From Hypomesus transpacificus (taxonomy: Eukaryota; Chordata; Actinopteri; Osmeriformes; Osmeridae): a stretch of 64,000 nt of DNA. Position 1 is the first letter of the stretch. The number at the start of each line of letters is the position of its first letter. Below the pieces are notes generated by a model. That model did no database searches. It saw only the letters and a program-made list of their open reading frames with translations, and was not told the DNA's origin. This document shows positions 10,950-25,500 of the stretch, piece by piece. The stretch is from NCBI RefSeq assembly GCF_021917145.1, contig NC_061061.1, positions 3,357,390-3,421,389 of the forward strand, in the 5' to 3' direction. Both the position numbers and the translations under genes were made by a program.

Positions 10950-13140
10950 AGGATATATTTTGTGTTAAATGGATCCATGTCTTTGCACCTTCCATTACTT
11001 GCTTTGCCATTATCATTGAAATGATTAGTGACGGTCGTGTTTGAGATGTGTAAATTGTAGTAGCAATTTTTTTTCTCACAAATCTTTACTTACCAATAAC
11101 TTAAAATAAGTAAGCTCTGAAGTTTATTAAACAATACAATTCTTGGGATTTATTTTGTGCAAATGTGCTGTAAACGTCAATCTGAAATTCCATTTTAAAT
11201 CTGATTTCACAATGTGACCTGTATCACTTAATTGACCAACTGCAGATATTTTCTAAAACTAACAGTTTAAATTATACATGGAAGGAACAGAAATCCAGTT
11301 TTAATGCAACTTTGGACATTTTCCTTTCACAAGATGCTCAGTTAAGGAATACTGTTAACATAGTTGCAGCACAACCATTGTGTCTGCTTAAAAGGGAATT
11401 GTGGGGGACCAATGAGAAGTGTATGTAGCGCAATTGGTATAACACAAGTAAAAATTGCTTTTCATTTAGGAGTATGGAAATGACTCAGCTAAAATGACCT
11501 TTTTACAATATAAAAATGAAAATCCAAAATCTGAACTTGGAGAGGCCAACTCACAATCAAAAGCAGTATACCTCAAAGTTTAAATAGACACCTACATTGG
11601 ATTGCAAGAGAACTTTAATCTATTTCTATACATGGCAATGGAACTCATAACACCTCAATGACGTGACCAAACTTTATAAGTGATTCCATTTAATGTCCAG
11701 GAGGGGGTGCTGTTTTCTCTATAACAGAGTCCAAGGCAACTTACTGCATTCCTAGTGAATAAAGAGTCACAATGCAGACAACAATTATTTTCTTGAATCT
11801 TAGATAACAAAATATTGGATTTGAGGCAAAAGCCAAACACTGATAAAAACAATATAAAAACATGTCCAAGAGACCTTCATATGTAGCGGTAGACTGACGG
11901 CCATCTGAAGACCACTTATCGAGGACAACCTAATAACCCACTGAGGAATTAAAATGAGTAAAAGTGCTCATATAAAGGATGTGTGTGAATTCAACATGGA
12001 TTGAAATAAGCAGTTCTTCAGTCATAAACCCACGGTAGGCCTATACGAGTCTCGGGGTTACACTTCCTGTTGATACTAAGCAGTTAGCGGTTAACAACCG
12101 TTGAGAGTGAAAGCCACTTTTGGAGAGGGTGCCTGACAATACTACGAGGGCATCAAACCTCACTTCGTAATGCCTCTGGTTCCACAGGAATAAGGCACAG
12201 GGGGGGGGGGGGGGGGGGGGGGGGTTCTCAGAGCCAGAAGAGAATGTGGATGAAGAGAAGCAGCATCTCCAAATCTCTTCCACAGACCACGGGGGGAATC
12301 GTGGTCCTCTACTGAGATTGTTATAGACTGTTATTAAGGCAGTGCTTTGTGCATATTAATCACTGTAACTGATACAAACACCTCCACTGTAATGAAAGCG
12401 AGTGTTTTCTAGTCTTGATACAAGTCAGTGTGCAGTCCATTCAACACTGGGTCAGACTGTCTCATGGTTGTGGCAGCCGTCCAAATGGTACAGCAGCAGC
12501 CAAATGTTAAGTGCAGCTTAGGAAGATGAGGCCTCCTCTCCAATGTCCCATGGACATGACAGACCACGACTGTAATATAATAATATCATATCCATCTCCA
12601 GTCTTAAGGAAACCAGACAGCCACATGTCACCTGAAGAAGAAAAGACAAGGGGACAGGAACGTAACGTTAGAGAAACACTGGTGGCTGAGGGAATAGTGT
12701 ACGATGACCTTAGATGACATGCAGTTCTTCGTTGTAGCGGCACATCCAGGCAACTGTTTCTGGCATTTACGTTGATGCATCGAACAGATGCTTGTAGCTA
12801 CATACATAGAGTGGATATATACACGCATAGTAAGTAGCAGATCATCCAGGACTAGGAGAGCAAAGGTCTAACAGTAGTACTTTAAAAACTGTAGTTTACA
12901 AGTAATGGTGCATCTATAGACTTATTTCCACTACACTATTGCATTAATTTAGCAGATAAGATAATGACTTGGCTCCAGAGATTTAGACTGTTGGGTTATA
13001 TGTTTGAGTTACCTGTTCTCTGGGGGGAAGGGGGAGCGTTCAATTTATGACCCCTTGATTTTATGCTCTACCGTTAAGCTATCCCTATCCCCTATTGTTA
13101 CTTCAGGGTGATTGATTGTGTCAGCTGTTTGCTCGGTGGT
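10950..13140. other. Convergent 3' region, probable kcnn4 3' UTR
   Basis: No coding sequence is visible between the two tail-to-tail genes. On the minus strand AATAAA signals occur near 11123 and 11146, which would give kcnn4 a 3' UTR of about 2.2 kb if used. A 25-base G run sits at 12200-12224. Confidence 0.4.
12200..12224. repeat. Poly-G run (25 bases)
   Basis: Uninterrupted G on the plus strand in the putative kcnn4 3' UTR; the kcnn4 transcript would carry poly-C. Confidence 0.9.
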
Positions 13141-13396
13141 GCAAGGCTTGTGTTGCCTGTTCTGTGGGTGGTGCAAGGCTTGTGTTACCTGTTGTCTGGG
13201 TGGTGCACGGCTTGTGTTACCTGTTCTGTGGGTGGTGCAAGACTTATGTTACCTGTTCTGTGGGTGTTGCAAGGCTTGTGTTACCTGTTCTGTGGGTGGT
13301 GCAAGGCTTGTGTTACCTGTTCTGTGGGTGGTGCAAGGCTTGTGTTACCTGTTCTGTTGGTGGCGCAAGACTTGTGCCAGAAGCTCGGAGGTCTGT
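13141..13396. repeat. 32-bp minisatellite overlapping the kcnn4 stop codon
   Basis: GCAAGGCTTG recurs at 13141, 13173, 13205, 13237, 13269, 13301, 13333 and, diverged, at 13365: a 32-base period in eight units. The kcnn4 stop codon (13345-13347) and the last codons lie in the proximal units, so the array seems to have grown out of the end of the gene into its 3' UTR. Confidence 0.92.
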
Positions 13397-16300
13397 TGGA
13401 AGCAGCGCGTGAGCTCGTCCAGCTTCTGTTCCATGGAGATGATTCGCTGCTCCAGCTCGCGGTACGAGTTGTTCCAGTTGGCACTGAGGTCGCACATGAT
13501 CATCTGCATCTGTTGACAATCAATCACATGATGTTAATAATGTAAATATACAGTTGATATTTATCAACCTACTATGCAGAATCCACACCAACCCTGGCAT
13601 GGCATCAATGATCATTGCTAACCTTTATTAAAAAAAATTGTGTGCTCTTTTGCTAAGACTGCTAAGCAAGTATACACAGATTTGTTTTGTTGGAACAAAT
13701 ACATAATGTATGCACTGTACAGATGTACACTGTCACATTTGAGCCCTCTTCATAAGCCACCGAGGTCACGTACTATGAAATGAGATCCAACCTAAGCGCT
13801 GTGCTACACCTCACATTCAGTCTTTTTTTATGTGTCAATTACAGACGTTCTAAGTGTGGTCATCATCCTTGTCATGTGTCTGTGGCACCTTGTCATGATG
13901 CACTATAAGGTCTGTGTAAGTTGTGAGTGGGTTCATTGAGTTCATATGGTGTAAACCTGCTTTGTTACAGCCACTGAAATAGAGCAATAAAGGTGGATGT
14001 GGCTGTAGTTACCTTGGGGAGGTCAACCATCTCACTGGCGTAGTCTCTCAATTTTCTCTGCTTGAGACGCAAATGCCGAAATCTATATTACAGGAGGGAA
14101 AAAGATTTTAGGCAGGTTATGTCAATAACATGATTTCTACGGTGTATCAGAGTACTGTGTATAATCCTCTGAGAATGGCAGGGTACCAGGTAGCTTATTT
14201 GACACCATGCACAGAAGCAAGCATGAAATTATTGTGTTGAATAAAACGCCCTTACAATAACACCGCAAGCCCCCCCTTTTCATAAAGGCCTAGGAACACA
14301 CAAGTTTTCCACCGGCAGAAAAATGATGGTCATTGCTGACATGATGGACTACATACAGTAGCTTGAGTTTACCTCTTGGCTTGTCAAGAACTCAACATAC
14401 AAGAGCCATACTGTGTATTTTGAATGAGTAGTTTCAAGAAATATCCACTGCTGTAAAGTTCTTGACATTTATGGTTGGAAAAACCCCTAAATTTAGATTA
14501 TAATTTGGGATGAAACCATAACTGCCCCGAGAAAGAAAAAACTAAAACCAATATTGCCAGAAACTTCCATTAAGAAGCCATGGGCACTGAGGTATACAGT
14601 CTTTAGGGCCTAACAAGGGTGCCAGAAAACTCCAAACTGATGCATAAAATGTGAAGTAAAAGTAAAAATGGTCTCCGAACTGTTTCACTATTCAGAGGAT
14701 TCTGGAAGTGCTTTGTAATGCTGACTTTCCACAATGTATTTATAGTAAGTCTGCTAACTGTAACACAGGAAGCTAATTCCCTCCACCCTTACAAGTGTTA
14801 TGTTTCTTAAAAAACAAAACAAAAAGGGATTTAAGGTCGGTTCTAAAGCCCCAGACTGCACCCTCCAGGTGTCCACTGATGGTTAGCCATGGTTACTTGT
14901 AAGGTGACTTATAAACTGGCACTGTGTTTTTGGATTAGTTTGTTTTCACCAATATATGTTTTTTTTTCTTTTTCTGAGACACAAACCATGGGTGATGTGA
15001 TGGTAAATAGAATCCGGGCGCTCAGTCTGGTAGCTAAAGATGTTCTTTAACTACCAAACACTTCCGACTGATGACTAACATCTTTGACAAATTGAGTTAA
15101 GATGGGAGAGGAGTGCCCCAGTGGGAACACAGCAAATATGCTATGAGGGCTCCTCCTGATCCTAAAACGTTAACAAACTGTTTCTCACAGCAAACTGTTA
15201 TTCACCTTATTGATAAAGACTGACTGACTCATAGAACCAGTACTAAATGTTAACGTCACACCCACCCACCCACTCACAAACACACACACACCCACCCACT
15301 CACACGCACACACAGCGTCTACAGGGTAGCGGTGATGACTCACGCTCTGATGGCCTCCAGCAGACACCTCTGGTGTCTCCGGTGCTCTCCGGTGCCGCCC
15401 TTGGCCAGGTTTGTGCGATGCAGCAGCCAGCACTCCCTCAGCACGTTGGCCGCAGCGTGGCGTATCTGGGACAGAAACGCCAGCTTTAAAACACGATCTA
15501 TCAAGCTCCCTGACGCCAGCTTTCAGGCCTGGTCACCAACTGAGACGCCCTCAGGATCTCATCCACCCTCTCCACCCTCTCCACCCTCTTCTTCCTCAGC
15601 GTGTACTATTCCACTAAAGGCAGAGGTGAATTAAGGGTGCATAAGGTGAATAATACATGCCTACCATAGTCCTATAGGGTTTCCGTATTTACAGTAAATG
15701 TGAGATGAATGACATTGATCAAAACCATTATGTTGAAAAAGGAAGATGGTGAAAAACCACATTACTTTTACTTCAGCTGATCAAATAAGAGTGATATTGA
15801 TGAGCTTCCTGTTCTGAACCTCAATGAATAAACTCAGCAATTTTAGATTATACAGAGCAGGGTCAGAGAGTAGGTTTGCCTAGTAGAGTTTACTGCATGG
15901 AGTCTAAAAACAGAAGCGGATGGCTGCGTAATCATCACACTGGGAATAACATTTGAGGATGAGAATAGTCATCAGTTGCCCATATGTGACTTACGGACAT
16001 TCCATTTTTTATTTTTTTTTTCATCACCCATTTCTCTTTTCTCTTTGATTCTATTAATGTCTGTTGGCCTTCCTGTCCAGCACACCGTTGCTGGCTGGCT
16101 CCCTGGCTGTGATGATGTCACCACGGCCTGTTTTGAGGGGGTTATTATTAGGGTCTGTCAGGGGTTGTATCCAGATGTCTTCCCCTCTTTCCGTCAGTGT
16201 AAATCTGAACAGCGACAGACAACGAGCAGACACACACACTTAACAAAACAACCATAAGCAGAAGTAAGGATGCACCCATCCACAGGATGCGGCCGCAAGC

Positions 16301-18843
16301 AGAAAGGAAGTGGTTGTATCCTTTGCCAGTCCGACCTCCAGCCTCACCGTGACAACAGTGGAGATGCTGTGATGGCGCAACACAAGCAGCGTTGTAGCTT
16401 GTACACCAAACATACCGGTACTGTGGATGTAAGTGACTGCATTTTGAAATGCAGTATTACAGCGTAGTCACATCCAACTTTTTTTTTCTTCTTCTTAACC
16501 ATAACAGAGATTTTTTGTTCAAGTATGTAACCATACCTACAAACACACACACACCGACCCACATAAGCACACACGGACACAGGACATAAACACCCACAGG
16601 ACACACACGTTAGCACTTCCAGTTTCCTGTCGGTCCAAACGCCGTCCTGGACTGACACAAGTCTTTTTCCTGACAGGGACACGATTGTTTCCTCCTTTTG
16701 ACGCCTTGTGGAGGCTATTAAGAGAAAGGCAAGCCCTGTCTCTCTGACTTTTTCCCACACTATTCTGCCCTCCTCTGTGCCCTATTTAGGGAAAAGATAA
16801 TATTATATAAAGACTCAAAAACCATAATACGCGTGCAACATGGAAAATATCACTACTTCCACCCAAAAGGCCTCATCCGTTCAATATGAGTTCTTCTTGT
16901 GAAACCGCGAAAACCTCTGATGGTTGGAGTCGATAGTTGTTTTTTACGATAGTTGATACTGAACAACACTGGCAAAGAGAATGATATAGGATCCACTTTA
17001 GGGATCAAATTTTTTTGTTTTGTTTACGGAAATAGTGTACAAGATAACTTATTTTTTCCCTTTACCTATTCCAAAGGCAGCAGGAATCTAACCTGTGGAT
17101 AAAGAACGCTTCGACAATGCCAACATTTATTTTCTCAACTTCAGATTGTTGATTCAAATCCTTTTTCACAAGCCTGGCGGTTTGAAACGGGTGAACTAAA
17201 GTCCTCACCCGTTTGGAGATCTGAATGTCCATCATGAAGAAGTGCACGTGCTTCTCTCCTTTGTTTAGAGCCAGTTTCTTGGTCATGACAGCCACTAGCA
17301 TGGCGGTGCAGGCCACTCCCTGAAAACAAACACACACAGCCGTAGCCAAGGTTACCACATTGTCCTTGGGTCTTCCCCGGGGGGGGGGGGGGGGGGGGGG
17401 GATTGGGGGAATGGGGAGGGGGGTCACAACAGTACTATGTAAACACACAAGATGGATATCCTACTTGTTCAAGAACTTCATTTTAACAGTTCATGGTGTG
17501 GGTGAATTGTGGTCGGGCAATGAGAATGATGTGAGACCTTCTTATGTACAGTGCTATACCCCAAGGTTATGTTTTGAGAGTGAAATGGTTAAATGCAAGC
17601 CACAGTGGAACTGCTTGAATAAAGTGGGTTTCCTCTGAGAATAACTTTGAGCTATTACTGGACAGGGAACTACGGCATGCTGACTGAATTCAGATTCAGG
17701 CGAGCCACAGAGTGAATCAGAGAAACTCACACACTCACGGGAAACTTTCAGACATGGGAACAGTTCAAATAGATGTGAGAGACTTGAGATGACAGTAATT
17801 TACGACGAATGGTTTTCAAAGCAGATGCCTCTACTTTACCTTTTATTTCCTTTTTGGGATTGCATCAGTCAAATGGAAAAAGAAAGTGAGTGTGAGTCTT
17901 ATCACGGTCTAGTAAACAAGAACACGTTCTTTAGGAACACAGCCTCATGTTTACATCGAAAAAATACAAGCAACTCATCAGAACACACGCATGATGTCGA
18001 TGAATTCCTGGAACAGGATTCCATGTGGATCTGCCCCCATTCAATCTGGAAACAGGCACAACATCCTTCCCAGAATCTATCCACACCCACAGATGTGAGC
18101 TTCACCTCCCCAATCCAGCTGGAGGGGGAGTGAAAATGTGAGCAGGTTGGAGCGACAGGTCGTCACGGAGGGGCTCCTGCCCACGCTACAGGTGTGAGCA
18201 CCGCTTCCCTCATTCGCTCAGCGAGCTGCACTGTTGGGAGTAGGAAACTCATTTTTTTTTCCATGTCACGGGCACAGGTTGGCACTCCCTCCTGTTCCAG
18301 TGGTGCCAAGGGCTATAAACCACCTAAAAATGGAAATGGTGGAAAGTTTTCCCTTAAAAAAAGGGGAGAGCTTATAAAAATAAGGGGCGCGAGGGAGCGA
18401 GAGGAGTGAAGGATTATTTTCCACTGTGTCAGGGAGGTGTCTCGGCATGGCTTCGCCGCTCTGGTGACTCGCAGCCGCTCTTATCTGCTCGGATCGGAAA
18501 CCGACCGACTGGAGGTGAGGCGGGGAGCCAAGTCCTCCCAGTCCGGCACGTTGCCCCTGGCAACGCTCGACCACCGCACTCTGACTCCTTCTTCCTCTCG
18601 CCCGGACTCTTCTTCCCCTCGCTCCTCCTCTCTGCGCTTACTGTATATCACTTTTCCCACTCAGCCTTCTCCATGTCTCACTCAATCTGACTGTTGACCT
18701 TCCTCCGAACACACACCTCGCTATCACCCTTCCTCCAGACGCTAGTTGGAGATTTATTCCACTTTGACCTTTCACGTCAACAGTATTGATTTTCATATAA
18801 GCTAGAGCACTTGGGGGGAAAAAACATCAAAAGATACCATGCT

Positions 18844-18889
<46 letters not shown>

Positions 18890-21657
18890 GGCTTCTCTCT
18901 TTGCAATGGGCGTACAAAGTTGCTGTTAGTCTTGTAACACAACAAGGCGCTACGCACCTACAGACTGCACTTGGTCTAGGGCAAGCAAGCGTACCAATCA
19001 GCACTTTTCATATCCCCAGGAACTCTCCTTCCTGGGCCAGTAACATTACAACCAGTGGCCACACAGCAACCCTCCACATCTCCACCTGGGTTAAGTGGAA
19101 GGAAGCCATGGATTATGAAGAGGAAACCCCAGCCCTCTGCTCCACCTACAACTTGTGTTCACAGTGTGCCTTTGTATGAGAGATTCACAGTAGGCTCCAG
19201 CAACTCTAATGTAAATAAACAACTTAAATAAAATATGAAATACTCCCGGCAAGGAATAGGCAGGCAGATAGTAGTAAGGCTGATGTCAAGTTCTTCTGGG
19301 AGAAGTAGTGCCTGGTGGAGGAGGGGCCCTTTATAGAGACTTTTAACTCCTCAACTGTTATCTATCACACCAACACAACTGAGAGAAATGGTCTCTTAAA
19401 AACTGCACACCCTAGCTAGGCACGGTAGAGCTAAATTGAGTGGAAGTCAGAATGGAATAGAATAGAATCCTAGACTCTCCACTGCATTCTTCTAGTCAAC
19501 TGCACTTCTAAACCAGGCATTTAAAAACACTGAGAACATGGAAAGACATACAGACACTAAGTCAAGAGATATAGATTAAAGTTGTGACAGGCAAACAATG
19601 AGGCTGGCAGACTCGCTACCGTGCTCCCTCAGTGCACTTAGTCATCAGAGCCGGACTGTTCCAGAATCAGATTTGTTATTTGGGTAGGGTGTTACACTCG
19701 GTGCCGTCATCCTGGGTATATGTTTTCTGATAAGAGCAGGCACTTCAAACGTGACAAACCCTTCCGCAACAAGCATCTGAGGGGCTCTGAATCGAGCTTC
19801 CTTCTATTCTTCTGCACTTATAGACACATTTAACAAAACATGTACAGTACCGTTAGTCAGCTAACGTGCTGTAACATGCTGTCGAGTACGGAGACTGAAT
19901 TTGTTGATCTTGGTTGGCCATGATAATCTATCAAGCATTTCATTTCTATTATCTACATTTATTTAGGATTTCTTGAGATTCTGGGACTGTTACCTGAACA
20001 CTCAATATGCAGGCTGGCATCATGAACTAACCCTGTGCATGAGAAAAACAACTCTACATTTAAATGTCATGCATCATAACAAACAGGTATCTCCCCCATT
20101 CTAGTTACCATGACTCCGGTGAACAGACACACCACTTTGCCACAGCTGGTGTTGGGTGCCACGTCGCCGTAGCCGACGGTGAGGAAGGTGATTGCGATGA
20201 GCCACAGTGCCGTGTCGATGCGGCCCGTCCCCGCCTGCGTCTGCCTACAGGGGGCCATAGAGAGCTGAGCATTAGCCAATGGGTTACGACTTCTCACACA
20301 GCTTCCTGTAAACAACAGTCAGGTATGTTATGGCATAATATCACATTATATCAAGGTCAGGGTCTCGGACCAGTGAGTCAAAGAAAGACTCGAGATGAAC
20401 CGTAACAAGTCCAACCAACACACGTCCTGCTCTGGAATCGAATTAAGAACGGCAGAATTATTGTTGCAACATTAGAACGTTGATGTTTATCAGCTGTCAG
20501 TCATCAGTCTTGCAATCTTCCCATCAAGCTTGCGGGCCAGCTCCACTAATCAACGTGCAGGGGACTAATGTACATGCAATTGGGAAGGCTTTCCATCTAT
20601 TGTTGGTTCAGTGTAAACAAATGAGCTCACACTGACCACACAGAGTGCAGAGTGCTGATGGTGGGTTGGCTCACAATGAAGAGCAATTTGTCAGAGTAAC
20701 TGAGCAGAAAACGACTATCATCGAATCAGTTATTATTAGGCGTCCTCTCCAAATAGGAAACTCAAATTGACCATCAAGATCGAAAGCAGAGTGTACATTT
20801 CAAAGCCAGTCTGTTTTCACTAAACGTGTGTGTGTGTGGGGGCGAGGGACCTATCCTGTACATGTGTGTGTGTGTGTGGTGTGCGTGTGTGTGTGTGGTG
20901 TGTGTCTCTGTGCTTGTAGTCAGTCAGCCTTTCAGCTCACAATGCCAGGTTTCACTTCACCCTTCAATGTATAGTAGGCAACTCTGTCGCACTACTCAAG
21001 TAGGCCTGCAGATGTACTGTTAGACGGAAACTGTGGCTGTGGCTCTCATGTGAGCCTGTGGTCTGTCTGTATGGCAGCCTCACCACCGACCTCTCACACA
21101 GCGTGAGCATCCAGGAAGCGATGAGCCAGAAGAGGAGGATAAACACCAGCAGCGTGCGCCCAGGATACTTGTTCATCAGCACCTTGAGCACGAAGCGGAA
21201 GGTGAAGTTGATGTTGTTGAGGGAGCCGATGCTCCTGTAGGACGCGCTCAGGAGCACTTTGCTGTGCAGCAGGATGGCCCTGTGCACCAGGTAGAGACGC
21301 AGGAACATCAGCGCAGACAGCAACAGCTCCGTGTTCAACAGCGCCTCCCCGTGGCGGGAGGACACACAGAGAGACGCGGAGGAGGTGGAGGAAGAGTTGG
21401 CCTCAAGCTCGTCTCCGTCCTGGGTCAAGGGGACGGCCAGCTCCCAGTAGGTGCCCACTGGATGGATGGCACAGACGAGGAGCTCCAAGGAGATGCCAAA
21501 CACTCTGTGGGTCGTCATGGCTATCCGCCAGTCCACTTGGTTGTGATCGATGATGAAAAGCTGTAGAAAAAGGGGGGTTGGGGGGGGGGGGTGGATAGAA
21601 AGAAACAGACAGAAAGAGAGAAAGAGGTGAAAGAGAGCAAAAAGGGGATAAGGAGAA

Positions 21658-21743
<86 letters not shown>

Positions 21744-22524
21744 GGAATAAATAAGATTTTTCTTTTAATTCAGGACTAAGTAAAGGTGGGACTGGGGAGA
21801 ATTAAAACATGATACATTTTATTTCGAGATGAGGGCCAAACCAAACACAGTTCGGCCCAAGCAGATACGAAGACTAGTTAGGTCAAGAATGTAAGGGTTA
21901 TAGTGGTCGAGCTCCTCTATAAATCTCCAGTCCATTCTCTGGTGCTACACTGAGATTGACAAAAACATACATTTATCCTATAGAAAACAGCATTGGATCA
22001 CTGTTGGATAAAATGCACACAGACAATACTCTTTGTAGTCCTTACACTTACAGAATGTTCTTTGTTTTGTTGCTATGTCAGTATACAAAATACAGAGCAA
22101 ACACTGGTTTGACTGTGAATTTGGGAGGACAACACAGTATATCAACACCCAGCATCACACGCTCACATACACAAAGTTACAAGGCTGTGGGGTCGCTTTG
22201 TTCAAGGCTCGGAAACTGATGTTTTGAAACTGAAGCTAGGTTCAACTTACCCTCTTGTGAATCTGTCCTGTTCCACAGTGAGTATTTACTTATTTAACTG
22301 CCTGAACAGAATGCAAAGATCTTCTTACCAGTGGATGCAAATGAGTAGCTGTACTGTACGTGCCTGAAAGGAGGCCTTCATGTATGCGAGTGTTCAAGCA
22401 AAGCAGGCATCTACTGACCAGTGAACCCTGGATACATGGATCGTGACACACAAACCATGGGAATCTAGTCAAGTAGTCAAGACCAGAATACAAGTGCCAA
22501 AATGTGTGTGGAGGAGGTGTGTGT

Positions 22525-22561
<37 letters not shown>

Positions 22562-25500
22562 GGGGGGGGGGGGGGGGCGGGGGGGGGGGGGGGGAGGGGG
22601 TTGATGGGGTTGTGGATCACATTTTGACAGGTGATGGTGTTGGCAGTCCTCACTCCTGGGTACATGTGTTAAGCTTCTCAAGACCCTGTAGGACCCTGGC
22701 CAACACTCTCCCACTAAAATCACTTCACATGAGGACCAGGAGATGACCCACGAGGGAACACACTGTATTGGGAGTTTTTTTCTTTTTGGACTTTCAATGT
22801 TTAAATAACCTTTTCAATCCCATCATGTTCTTTGACCTACAATTGAAAGTCGTAGCCTTGAGAATGGAGCACTAATAATTACTTCCGGAGGTCTGAATGA
22901 ACCAGTCACACACACAGTTTCCTGAAAGTGCACTGAGTTTACGATAGTACAACATGCTGAAAGTGTCTCACAACATTGGGCTACGGCTTCGATAAAGAAA
23001 CGATAGCCTCTAGCTCCACCCTCACCTTCCTTATCTCCCTTAAGCACTTGCACCAACTCCCCCGTCCCCCATACCCCCCCTCCTCCCCCCACACTTCATT
23101 CAACCACACAGCTGAAGGGCTGCAAGTACTGTAGCAGCATTCGTGTTACACACATTCACCTGTCTCTCCTCTGGAAACAGGAAACGTTTCTAAGAATGTT
23201 CTTTTACAACAAGCTCGGCACCTGCTACCTGCCCTTCACGTCGCGGTTTGCTGGCTACTCCAAGGAAGGAGTGACCAGACAAGGAGGGACTGGATCTTTT
23301 ACATATCCAGTTTCCGGATCTTCTACCAAAGCCCTGGCGAGATGTGTAATGAGTCAGGACAAGACGAAACCTCCATGTTGTACAAGTTCTGAGCTGTCAT
23401 CTGGGCCGAGTTGGCATTATTAGCCTGTCAGCTATTGCTAGTATGGAGGATTTACAGTGTGGGTAAACACACAGTTCTGACTCCTGCTGATATCTTATGT
23501 ATATGTTTACATGTGGCTCTTTTAATAGCACTGTAATATTCTTAGCAGACTGACAGAGAGTTGCTGATCAGAGGAGGCCGCCAAATGACCTGTGACAACT
23601 GTAGAGGTCAACGGTTCAGCTGGACAAAAGAGCCTACAAATGATGACAGATGTCTGATGATTAAACTCAATGCCATCCTCAAAAGGATAATATAAAATAA
23701 TAGAAACTGCTGGATGTTTTTCTTTGGCAGTCAAGGCATGTTACACAAGTAACACATAGGCAACACATTTACACATGTATCCCATCCTACACATCCTCCT
23801 CAAGCCAACCTTGACTATTGACCCTCTCGCCGGTTGGGAACGAGGTGAAGGCACACTTACCCTGATGTCCTTATAGTGGAAGGCTAAAATGAGAACCAGA
23901 AGGCACCCTGTGGACATACTGATGGAGCAGTTGATGATAAAGGCGTAGCTGGAGCCCTGGAAAGGAAGGAGGAAGAGGAGGAGGGAGGAAAGAGAGAAGA
24001 TAAAAACAATAAAAGGGAGGTTTATAGTTATTATAGTCAGACTCAGTTTCAGGTTCTTTTCCACTTGATTGTTTTCCAGTAGCTGCGTGTTAGCGGAATA
24101 CCCTGACCTTGGCTTCGGTCTTAGCTTCCATACCGATTTGGTGACAACTTTATTGTCACACATGCACATGCATACATGCACTCACACTGCTGTAGAAAAA
24201 AATCAAGTTAATGTGGGCCTATTTGACTAATATAATCCCATGAATTAACTGCATAGAAAAGCATTGTAAACCAAATATCTGTAAGTCACTCTCACTGAGT
24301 ATTAATGTTTAGAATTAATAATTAACATTTACGTAGACTGCATAGAATTTGCAACAGCGGAATGAAGATGGAAGAAAACAATCAAGGGTAAAATGATGCA
24401 GCCTTGCACCCCTCATAAAGGTCAACAGGCCCCAAACTGACCCTCTGTCAAACATCTGACTATGCACAGGTCGACATGCCCTAATGTAATAAAAAGATTG
24501 CTGTTTAGAGCCATGACGTCGACTGATGTAACCTCGATGGAAGTTTTAACGGGGAGTTAATTTAATGACGGGCGGTTTACAGTTTAAAAGATAATTGCAA
24601 ATTTTCAGACAAAGTTGAGGAAACTTCCACGTGGAGAGGTAGGGAGCTGGATGGTGTGATGACGTTTGTTGGCAAATTCGATTGTTTTCCACAATTTCTC
24701 CTGTAGCATCTGCATCATGTCTAATTTTACCCTGGCTAATTGGAAAGCTTCATATGCGTGACGTTCATTTGAGTGCATTCTATCAAGTCCAAAACACGTT
24801 GCTTGCTCTAGGTGTTTGGATTTTGTTGTAATTTTTTTCCTTTGGAAACTCTTCTGAAACGACCTAACGTGGTTAACATTGTTGCCTAAAGACTTGGCCG
24901 GATAACGCACGAGCCACCCAAGACCACGGCTCATCCTCACTTTGTCCACGTTCAACAAAGTTTAATGTAAGGGTTACCTTGTAATAAAATGTGTCCATGA
25001 GGAGAATCTTTTAATATGCAAATTATAATCAAGAAGTCTCACGCTTAATGCGGTGTTTACCAAGCTAGCAGCAGTGACATCAGTAGGCCAAAGGCTATAA
25101 TCAACGTCGTTTGTTTAGTTTCAGTCACAACATGCGGATGTTGTATCGGCTTTACTATAGAAACGCATCCTCTTGGCAAGCTGTTCGATGTGACAGGACT
25201 TAACTGCGGAAGAGAGAGGTGCAAAGAACAGGACGTGTACGCACTTCAGGATCCCGGGACGGCCTCTCAGCCCTAGGCTACTAGCATTTCCCCAGACCTT
25301 GAAATCAGCTGTGCGCCTCGAGGTGAACCTCTTGAATTATTCAAATAGTCTCTAATTATACACCAAATTATGTGGAAAGAGCCATACCGTGAGCAATTTC
25401 ACCAAGGGAAGTACTGAAATGTGGAAAAACTGCTACAATAGCCCAATTTCCTGCATAATTTGGCGTCCAAGAAAAGACTTAATTGTCAGAGACAGGCGAT

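Larger units (their letters stand above)
21561..23860. other. kcnn4 intron with (GA)n and poly-G
   Basis: Between coding exons 2 and 3. Contains a (GA)n array at 21663-21733 running into G, and a G-rich block at 22525-22594. No coding or transposon signal recognised. Confidence 0.6.

Noticed and set aside
13108..13545. Cys-rich repeat protein on the plus strand (three overlapping frames with CYLFCGW-type repeats)
   Set aside because: All come from the 32-base minisatellite read in three frames, antisense to kcnn4's last exon.
22469..22746. Poly-Pro and poly-Gly open frames
   Set aside because: Products of the G-rich homopolymer block in a kcnn4 intron.
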